Source: Heliocidaris tuberculata
Taxonomy: Eukaryota; Echinodermata; Echinoidea; Camarodonta; Echinometridae
Length of the DNA stretch: 64,000 bases
Reading direction: 5' to 3'
Assembly (NCBI GenBank): GCA_025618425.1
Contig: CM046832.1
Location: 63,253,108-63,317,107 of the forward strand
In this document: one piece after another, positions 55,446 through 64,000 of the stretch
How the letters are laid out: every line of letters starts with the position of its first letter
How positions within the stretch are numbered: position 1 is the stretch's first letter
The notes under the pieces: model-generated
Databases searched by the model: none
What the model saw: only the letters and a program-made list of their open reading frames with translations
What the model was told of the DNA's origin: nothing
Made by a program: the position numbers and the translations under genes

Positions 55446-56610
55446 GTCAACAACAAAAAAAAACCAAAAAAAAGAATATTGTACATGTATTATAGATTTA
55501 TCTAAGGCTGTAATATTGTTAATGAAATCTTCAAATATCAGGAATTTGATATTCTTACGATTTGGATCATCATGAATCTCCGGTCAGACACAAACACACG
55601 AAACGCGAAGGGAACCAGTTGAAAGTGTCAAGTATATTTTAGGATGAAAAATTCAATTGATCCTCTAAAAATCACAGTATACTTTTCATTTGGTTGTTAC
55701 CATTTTGAAATATTAATCATACAAAACCAAATGATATTATATAACACTACAAAAGTTGCCAGAAGGCCCACACGACCGACTTGACGGTCTCTTGGACCTT
55801 CGAACAATTTTTTTTTTGTTTATCCTTGATGCATGTAGGACATCATTTTGTGTATCAAATAGAGTATGATTTGTACTGAAAAGAAAAAAAAGGAGGCTCG
55901 TAGTGTTTTGATTTGATAAGACATTTTCCATTCTGTTTTCTCCCTGCATGAAAGTAAAGTTGACTAAACATGGGCTCGGAGATTTTGGTTACAGTTGCCA
56001 GTATTCAAGCCTTTATTGGGTTTTATTATTGTTTTACACCTAGGTATGTGGTATAACATTAAAAAAAATAATGTTAAACAAATCCTTTTCATTATTAATG
56101 TATTTACATTGATTAGAAATACGCGGAGAAAAGAAGTCACACCAGTTTGTCATTTATTGTTTCGACTTATGATTGATAGTCATATATTGTTCCTGACATC
56201 TACCGGCGTATGTTCATGTATTGCAATGCTTTGGGATAACGGCTTATCGCCATGATCGCTGTACATTTCACTCCTGTCTTAAAGTCGTAAGGTAATTCCT
56301 TTGTTAATGATAAGAGGATAAATACTAACTCAAAAGAAGGCAAAATTCTCGTGGACATTAGAATATCGGGGTCAGGATAGGTATTTTCAGAATAGTGTGA
56401 AAATTCCAGTGTGAAGAAAATGACTGTAAAATTATAATAAACAGGAACTCATAACATTTTTCTTCCAAAAGAAAGAGAAAAGAAAAAATAAAGAAAAAAT
56501 AAAGAAATAAAATAAACCACTGTTAGTATTTATCCTCGATGTACGACTTACATTTGATGTATGTAATCATGACACGCTCTTTACTATTTGTGAACTCCAT
56601 TTAAGTAATC
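55446..56610. other. Intergenic, no gene seen
   Basis: AT-rich. No recognised repeat or coding region. Confidence 0.5.
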
Positions 56611-56617
56611 GTTATAT

Positions 56618-56663
<46 letters not shown>
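56611..56663. repeat. (TA)n microsatellite
   Basis: About 45 bases of TA repeat. Confidence 0.9.
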
Positions 56664-56665
<2 letters not shown>

Positions 56666-56939
56666 TTTTTTTATTTATTTTTTTAAGGAGGCTTTTTCAT
56701 TTCTTGAGGGGCGTTACTTTCAAGCCTTAGACTTATGACTAAGGCCCTCCTATCTGCCTATGCGATGACTGTTTCATTATTTTGTTGATATGTTATTTTT
56801 TGTATTTGATGCATGGAAAAAAAAATCAATCAATCAAACATGGAAATTTTCGTATATTTTGCCATTTGTTGAGGGTTGCAAAAAGGTATATCCATATTCA
56901 CTATCTTGTTGATTTTAACACTTCTAGATGTGAAACTAT

Positions 56940-57400
56940 ATTTCAGATTCAGATTCAGATTCAGATTCAAATTAAAAACACATTTATTTCCTCCTCGTAA
57001 TCAAATAAATACAAAATGAAATTTACATTGACAAAAATATTGTTGAAGGAGTCAAGGTTCCCTATAAGCACAAGACTTGTGATGGGGTCGCCATAACAAT
57101 ACACATTTTACAAATATTGTGAAACAAACATACATACAAAATTCTATAAAAAGATAACAAAAAATGAAAAAGACAAAAAGAAAGAGAGAAAAGAAAAAAA
57201 AGAAGTGCTATTTGAGTGAGGGGCATGTTTTAATGTAGTCATTTAAGTTATTCCAGAATTTGGGACCAGAAAAACAAATATTTTGTTGAAACGCAACTGT
57301 TCTTTGTCTAGGAATATGGATGTCTCTCAAAGATCTTGGATCATTATGAAATTTACAATTAAAATCAAACATATTACCAAACTGTTCCCCGAGAAATACA
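56940..57400 (-). pseudogene. LINE 3' end with GAATCT tail
   Basis: The minus strand at about 57,395-57,205 reads FHNDPRSLRDIHIPRQRTVA and then FSGPKFWNNLNDYIKTCPSL, stop, the usual last segment of many non-LTR retrotransposons. After an untranslated stretch the minus strand ends in four (GAATCT) units (56,971-56,942), a typical 3' repeat tail. Confidence 0.7.
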
Positions 57401-57748
57401 TTAAAAAAGTATTATTGGTGTGTGACAATATCTTCAAATTTCGTCATCTCACGTCATGAAATTAGGGGTTGGTGTGAGTTCCAGTTGGCACATCTCAGAT
57501 AATTCTTATTGTCTTCTTTTGTATTGTAGTTAGCATACTTATATTAGACGCACAGTTATTGCCCAAAACTTTATTTTGATGCTTTAGCAAAGAATTATAT
57601 AGGTTTTGCTATGTAGAATAAAATATTTCAACTGTTTTTACTTATCATAGAGAGAATTATCATATAGAGAAATACATGACATTTGCAAAAATTTGGTCAA
57701 ATGATTGTCCGTCATGTATAATATTCATGTGCTAAGCTGTATATTTAG
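57401..57748. other. Intergenic, no gene seen
   Basis: AT-rich. Nothing recognised. Confidence 0.4.
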
Positions 57749-57749
57749 C

Positions 57750-58666
57750 AGTGTTGTAGTGTCTTGATGCTCGGCCAGTTTGGGGACCTGAGGGGTAGTG
57801 TGCTGTACAAAAACCTAGCAATGTATCGCATTGACATTCCATTATTTTCTTCTTATCACCTATGTATTTTTTTTTCTCGGACGAAGTGGGGGGGGGGGGG
57901 CTGTGAGGGCGGTGTGCCTTACAAAAACAGTGAATATGCTGTTACGTTCTTATGTGATTTTCAAATATCATGCTTTTATCAAGTTTAATAGATGTCAGAT
58001 CGACATAGACGAAACTGGGGTCAGAGCATCATTTCGAACTAGAACTCGATAACGAATCACCTTTCCGTGTGTGTCTGAACGTATGGCGACCATAGAACGG
58101 TATAACTGGGCGGGGCTTAACGTGAGCGCGCGCGATAGGTGTCCTTACCAGGGGGCGGGGACTGGCGGCGACCGTAACAACAAGCGCAGTGGAAAACTGC
58201 GCATCTATACGATGTTTTTCTAATCGGTCGAGATATGTGTCTGAACGGTCCGCAGGCTATACGATGAAAATTTTATACGACGTTTCTTTATCGAGTTTCG
58301 GTATAAACGTTTTATGTCTGAACAGGGGGTTTATTTCATATTCTGCGGATCAGAAGTTCATTTCCAGTACTGGTAATTTCTACACATATTGGCTGTGTTC
58401 CAAGTACAATTCAGTTTCTCAGACATCTTATACAAAACAGAATGCCACTTTTACATAGGAAAAAGATACTATTCTTGATAGACTTCATAGTAAACATACT
58501 TTTGGATAGAAAGTCCATGATTTATGCTTCTTTTTGTATGTGTTGAACCTACTTCGTTCTTTGATCCATTTTCTTATCTTTCTTTATTTATGCCTTGGTC
58601 TTGAGGTCATTCAAGCCTTGGCCTTGGTTTTGGCCTTGGTGGTAAAAGCCTTGACTACAACACTAG
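57750..58666. mobile_element. Possible CAGTGTTGTA-type element
   Basis: The left CAGTGTTGTAGTGTCTTGA and right GCCTTGACTACAACACTAG are short inverted repeats resembling the 60,845 element ends. Inside are a G-run (57,887-57,900), a GC-rich stretch (58,080-58,200) and GCCTTGG repeats. No transposase frame, and no clean target duplication. Confidence 0.4.
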
Positions 58667-58790
58667 ATTACTAAATCAAATTGAAATTTCCTTATGCATC
58701 TTTATCAAGATATACGAATAATCGCCTTGATCATTCCTTGGAATTAGCATGTGCGCATAATGAATAGAAATCTTTTTTTTTTTTTCTTCC

Positions 58791-60577
58791 TTATAGGTTT
58801 TCCCGGTCAATTTCATAATTTTGTCATACAAGTTCATATTCCGAGCATTCCATTTAACGCATTTCCCGCTCGCAGCACTGAATCGGCTTTCAAATTCAAA
58901 ATCCGGTCGTTCAGTTTCACTATCCAAGCAATCAGTTGTTCATTTGCGTCATTCAAATTCGAAACAGGAGCATGCACTTTGAGCAAGGAGCATTTAAATT
59001 CATTTCAAGCCGGCGACGGAATCTGGTCATTCATATTCAAGAAAAGGCAACCATGTTCCAAATAAGTGCATTCAATTTAAAGGTAGAAGATAGTTTTGGG
59101 AAGCTCTCAAAAACTTTTCGTGAGATTTCTTTGATTTTACTTAATAAATAGCGGGTACTTACATAACTAAGATGCTGTGAAGTTTTTTCCTCCTCAAGTG
59201 AAATATTTATCGAATGAGAGGTGAAAAGTAATAAAAATCCCTGGCCCAAAAAAGAGGGGATGTAAATTCAAACAACGGCCACACACACACTACGCACATG
59301 GGGATTGATGTGTGTTATAGAATACGCTACACATAGTGCGAAGCGCTGGGTTTATTGTGCGGGGAACCTTCGGGTGGATATGGTCTTAGCGTGAGGCAGT
59401 GAAAAGCCGTTACCAAGCGTTTCTCACAGATATTTACACTAAAATTTGTTCGAAATCGTGAATGGAATGTTAAATAATCTCGTACATGTGTCTTATGATA
59501 AAAGGAAAATAGTATGTGACTATGTTAGATAAGTTTCTTGCCAGTATGTTTTTGCTACCGAGACTGTGAGCTTTAAAAGAATTCTTGCATTTAGTTAGCT
59601 TGAGGTCTATGTGGGTCTTTTTCACTTAGTTTTGAATAAATTGGGCTTCATTATCAAGACATTTGCCTTAGGTCTATCTTTTCATTCTCAATAAACATGT
59701 TTAAGGATTATACAATAAATGTTTTCGTTGAAACTGATAACATGAACATTATAAACATCTTATTTGTTGTTTATTGATATCTTATTGGCTTCCACTTGTG
59801 AGATTGTGAGATCATGTTGTTTATCAGTTGGTCTCTGAATTGACGCATTGTGTGGTTAGTGTTGGGGTGTTGTCTTTTTTATGTGTGGTGTCTATTCAAG
59901 GAGTATAAGTTAGAAATGTCGCTGTGTGTTGTTTGGATGTACTGTTGACTGGGGCTTATCATATAAAATTTCTCGTAATGAAAAAAAAAAAAGTACCGAA
60001 GAATACACGAACATATACAAGAACATGATTGAGGAATACATGAACATAATTATAAGGACATGATATCATTGTAAGGAGTCAAGGAGATACAACTTCAGAA
60101 CAATATAGAATCTTAAAAAAAAAAAAAAGAAGATTTTTGCGTGTGTGTGTGTGGGGGGGGGGGGTGTGCGGGTGGATTGCGTATATGTGCTCGTTTTATC
60201 AGAAACAACCAACGCTCATCCCCCTCGCCCCCTCATAACTCCCTTCTTCAAAAATATATATCTTCTCCACTAAATTGAGTACACGAAGTAGGAAATTGAT
60301 CACTTGAAAATGAAACTGAACGCCCCAAACAGGCTCGTCGTGATTATTGCGTTAATTTAAATGCACGAGTAGGAAATGTAATGCTCGCATTTGGAAATTG
60401 AACGCTCATGCTTGATTTTGATTTAACGGAAAGGAAATAAGAGCGCCCGTAAATGAAATTGATCGATCGGATTCTGAATTTGAATGCCCGAATATTTTCT
60501 CGGGCGTACGCTGTGTGAATTTGAATGCACGTTCATGAATTGGAATGGAAAAAGTATGAAACTGACCGGGAAAACCT
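58791..60577. mobile_element. ~1.8-kb inverted-repeat element, TIR TATAGGTTTTCCCGGTCA
   Basis: The left end TATAGGTTTTCCCGGTCAAT and right end AYTGACCGGGAAAACCTATA are inverted. Both subterminal parts consist of short units of the type ATTCAAATTC/GAATTTGAATG with GCGC-containing spacers, in opposite orientations (58,800-59,075 and 60,290-60,560). No transposase was found. In block A only the right three quarters is present, cut at 20,038. Confidence 0.65.
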
Positions 60578-60752
60578 ATATTATCATTACAAATAAACAT
60601 TGATGTGATTCCGTCATGTGCATTAAGTGGTAAAAATGAAAGTAAAAATGTGCTATAGAGTTGAATTAAAGTTTGAAGAAATATCAACGTACTCTCGCCT
60701 ACATTCTTATCGTATTTCTTAACCAAACTTTATCACGTCAATCCTTCCATTT

Positions 60753-60756
<4 letters not shown>

Positions 60757-60792
<36 letters not shown>

Positions 60793-60796
60793 TATG

Positions 60797-60842
<46 letters not shown>
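60757..60842. repeat. (CA)n then (TA)n microsatellites
   Basis: (CA) at 60,757-60,789 and (TA) at 60,798-60,842. The TA array was the target of the next element. Confidence 0.9.
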
Positions 60843-60844
<2 letters not shown>

Positions 60845-62074
60845 CAGTGTTGTATCCGAGGCCGGCTCAGCCGAGACCGAGACATGGCTGCCCGAGACCG
60901 AGACCGAGACCGAGACCACTAAACACGTACATTAAAAAAAAAAAAATTTAAACGTGTTGAATTTACTATGACCTTTTTGTGTCTTTTTAAAGACCTTTTA
61001 ATTGTTCAGTTAGTATTTGGGCATGCTTTTTTCTGTATTCTCCCCCTAATTTTTGTTAGAAATATATGTGCTGAAAAATGGAATTAAGAATTATTAAGGC
61101 AAGCAAATTAGCATTAATACGATCAAGAGTCAAGACATTTACAGACTTGTCAATTCACCTTTATTTCTCCTCCAACATCCTGATATATACAATAACCCCC
61201 CCCCCCAAAAAAAAAAACCCAAAAAAAAAAAAAAACAACAACAAAAAACAAGGTATTGGCTATTGACTGACAGACTGTATGAGGCAAGAATATAAATGCT
61301 AAAGTCAACTTAAGATGGAAGGTTAACATGAAATGTTACATTTGCGAGTAAAAAACTCTCAATATTTTCATATCAACAGGAAAATTAAGTAATCAAGATC
61401 ATAACTCTCCTATTACACAGTATCTACTAGCTCCAAAAACATGAAAACTTTCTTTATATAATAATGTATTTAAGCCCCTTCATTATACTATAAGTACTGT
61501 ACGTACTGTAAAAGTTACCTAACTTCAGTTAAATGACAATGAACACCAAGGAAACACTGTCATAAAGCAACCCATACAGTACAGGTATGGCTTAGAACAA
61601 TCAAACAATGTGATATTATAAATCTGAATGAAAAGCAAATATATTCACGGTATAGGACAGTATCCCTTTTACCGTGTTTGTGTTCTCACAACACCAACAC
61701 CAGCCTCCAACACCGTACTTGAAATCACCCATTTTGACGATCCAACATCAACTCATCCTTACACTATGCAAGTAACTGGTATCTGGCAGTAGCATGCAGT
61801 GCTGTGCTTTGCGTTGCGACGGCGGAATTGCAATATCAGTGAATATTGAGCGCGCATTTCCACTACTTACGGAATACGGGCTGAGTGTTCACTCTCATAT
61901 TAGCTCATTAAAAGGTCATTTTCAACACTGAAAATGACCGCGTTTGTCGCTGCCTCGATCCGGCCTCGAGCCGAGACATCCGAGACATTAGCTTCCGAGG
62001 CCGAGGCCGAGGACGCAATATTCGGCCTCGAGACCGGCCTTGAGGACGAGGCCAGCCTCGAGGCATACAACACT

Positions 62075-62075
<1 letters not shown>
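60845..62075. mobile_element. 1.23-kb CAGTGTTGTAT element, absent from block A
   Basis: Ends CAGTGTTGTATCCGAGGCCG and GCCTCGAGGCATACAACACTG (complement CAGTGTTGTATGCCTCGAGG). Subterminal (CCGAGA)n at the left and (CCGAGG)n at the right. Block A has uninterrupted (TA)n at this point. CAGTG ends suggest a hAT-type non-autonomous element. The TA-rich flanks hide any 8-bp duplication. No transposase frame. Confidence 0.8.

Positions 62076-62079
<4 letters not shown>

Positions 62080-62113
<34 letters not shown>
62080..62113. repeat. (TA)n, right part of the split microsatellite
   Basis: Continuation of the array broken by the 60,845-62,075 element. Confidence 0.85.
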
Positions 62114-62114
<1 letters not shown>

Positions 62115-63644
62115 GAAAATGAGAGAATATAATGGTTGCGTAGCTTCCCAGAGCTGTCTGCCTATATTGAAATTTTTGCAAAGGTTTAAAAAAATATAGA
62201 ATCGAAGCCTTAACCACTAGTGAGGCCACGGAGATTGACCAGTGATTTAGGCGACATTAGATTCACTTGACCGACAGATTAACAAATCTTCAACCTCTAT
62301 TAATTAATTCCATTGTGTGTGTGTGTGGGGGGGGGGGGGGGGTGTGAGGGCAGGTGAGTTTGGAACAATGACGAGCCGTTGTTATTTCCTTTCGCATTGT
62401 ATTTATTTTCACGAGAGTTGCTAAAGCTTTAGTGTATGTCATTTCCTCACACTTTCATATTTACATACATACCACTTAAGCATTTCTAATTCAAACAATT
62501 TATTATTTCCATTTGAAGCAATCTATTACTAGTATGGTACGGGCATATAGCTAAAGGGGGGGGGGGGTAGGACACTAGGACACCCACCCAGCCTCTCAAA
62601 ATTTCTGTTGGCAAATACGTAACTGCCATCTGCAAATACGACTTTTACTTCTGATTTTGTCGGCAAATTTTAAAATCCGAGGAGCCTTTTCGAATATTGC
62701 TTCTGAGGAGACAAAAACGCATCGATCTTATTGGCTATAAATGCATTAACTTTTTCCTTGTCCTTTTTTCCTCACCACCGTAACGCAAATATACGTGAAA
62801 TATAATTATAAACATAAAAATATCCCCGACTTTTTAAAAGTGACTTTCTTTTCAAGTTTTGGGCATCATATCACTATAAATATATCCACCGACTTTTTAA
62901 AAGTGACTTTCTTTTCAAGTTCTGGGCATCATATCACCGGTTTTGGGAATTTCAAATTTTGAGTATCTGCATGTATCCCCCCTTCAGCTGTTTAGCTGAT
63001 TTGGGCAATTTTTTCCTCCTGGGCATCCCCGCTTCCATTCCGGCAAAATGTAAAATCGTAGTAACTATAAAAGTATAATCATGAGATTGCCGTGATATCA
63101 CTATGGTATTGTCAACCACTGAATATGAATTTCACATTTGCACTTTCTAGATAAAATGTTTAAGCATGCAATCATAAGCCTGCAATATTCAGTTTCAATT
63201 AAGAGTTTATGAAAATTAAAAAGTAGATTTTTAAAGATAGTGCTTATGAACAAAAGAAATTATTTACTTCAGTTCTAACAAGAGAATTATATAAATGGAT
63301 GCATGCGTTATCATCCATAAACGGAAGGTACCATAGGCGGATCAAGGGGGTCCATAGAACACTAGTGGTGAGAAAACAAAAACAAGAAATAAAAAACTCT
63401 TGAAGGGCTAAAAAAATTACGTTCCAGGGAATATGCCCCTCCCCCCTCCGGAACTTGGAAGGGTAGGGAGTTTCACAAATCATCCTTGAAAAAAAATTAA
63501 AATTGGGGAAATTTTAGGATCCCACCCTTGTCCCATCTTTTCTGACAGTTCTGTATCTGCAACTTGGTACTGTAGATTCCACATGCGACGCACGTCACTA
63601 CATAGCAGTATAAGCACCTATCATATTCAAGTATGGCAGAATTG

Positions 63645-64000
63645 TCAGTATGAAGTATACAGTAGCCAATTCGTTAGTAACAATGTACCATGAGTCAATA
63701 TCTTGATATTACCATTATAGATAATCATGTATATCGTGTATATCTTACGACATCCTATGTACTTGCAGCCCATACATGTCATGCATGTGAACACTGCAAG
63801 AAGGCATAGGCCTACAAACTTTCCACAGGGCCAAAAACGCATTGGGACCAACGCCTTGGACGAAGATGATTGGGGTCCAATCTTCTTCGTCCATGTACAA
63901 AAGTTTGTCAACCGACGCAGAAAGACTTCAAGCAGTGGCCATTGGGGTCCAATCTTCTTCTTCCATGTCCACCTGTTTGTCAACTGACGCAGAAAGACTT
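63645..64000 (-). CDS. IICHS family copy 6, 3' part, cut by window edge
   Basis: On the minus strand the same frame-shifted repeat DNA as copy 5 encodes LTNRWTWKKKIGPQWP, LEVFLRRLTNFCTWTKKIGP, then the Cys-rich hydrophobic helix VGLCLLAVFTCMTCMGC and a stop at 63,645. The end differs from copy 5 by small indels (IYTIYMIIYNGN). The head exons lie beyond the window. Because the whole of block B duplicates block A, copy 6 is a young paralogue of copy 5; the open frame kept in both is consistent with use. Confidence 0.7.
   Translation of the reverse strand, partial: VFLRQLTNRWTWKKKIGPQWPLLEVFLRRLTNFCTWTKKIGPQSSSSKALVPMRFWPCGKFVGLCLLAVFTCMTCMGCKYIGCRKIYTIYMIIYNGNIKILTHGTLLLTNWLLYTSY

Larger units (their letters stand above)
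59083..64000. repeat. Segmental duplication block B
   Basis: Partner of block A, running to the window edge. It begins within the element at 58,791. Confidence 0.9.

Overview
The window is eukaryotic, most likely from a marine invertebrate deuterostome (echinoderm is the best guess). Genes are split by introns, intergenic DNA is AT-rich and crowded with small inverted-repeat transposons, LINE relics and tRNA-derived SINEs, and there are many long poly-G/poly-C and (TA)n tracts. The 'TAGGCCTAC' and 'TACATGTA' words seen throughout fit sea-urchin-type genomes. No species was identified by search.

The only host genes I can support are six members of one multi-exon family, called here the IICHS family after its best conserved motif I-I-C-H-S-I-N-N-R. 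Copy 1 (+; exons 4,884-5,163 and 5,560-6,485, possible first exon near 3,526), copy 2 (+; lone exon at 15,829), copy 5 (-; 26,254 down to 24,821), copy 3 (+; 46,546-48,011, broken), copy 4 (+; 53,790-55,287, the most complete) and copy 6 (-; cut by the window end at 64,000). Each has a ~95-residue exon that reads as the first half of a Rossmann/flavodoxin-like alpha/beta domain. A phase-1 intron and a second exon follow, which finishes that domain (motif VCVIAHDF, then a helix ending DKQVDMDEEDW) and runs into a hydrophobic, membrane-type tail. The head is conserved but the tail differs strongly between copies. Upstream of copies 3, 4 and 5 lies the same perfect palindromic NF-kB-type site GGGGATTCCCC, with a good splice donor 130-190 bp downstream that marks an untranslated first exon. 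I did not recognise the family. An inducible, fast-evolving immune-type role is an inference.

Layout: 0-3.4 kb low-complexity DNA; 3.4-6.5 kb copy 1; 6.5-13.1 kb small transposons, a LINE 3' relic and three polypurine-rich tandem units; 13.1-15.6 kb a LINE split by an inverted-repeat element; 15.8-16.4 kb copy 2; 17-18.5 kb tandem repeats; 20.0-25.2 kb segmental block A with the 3' half of copy 5; 28.2-30.9 kb LINE with a nested SINE; 32.5-36.9 kb a large inverted-repeat element; 37.8-42.4 kb foldback element, LINE relic and MITEs; 42.9-48.0 kb block C (copy 3) and its tandem duplicate block D at 50.5-55.3 kb (copy 4); 56.9-58.7 kb LINE tail and MITE; 59.1-64.0 kb block B, a second copy of block A carrying copy 6.

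The duplicated blocks give internal evidence of transposition: several elements are present in one duplicate and absent from the other, showing empty sites and target-site duplications.
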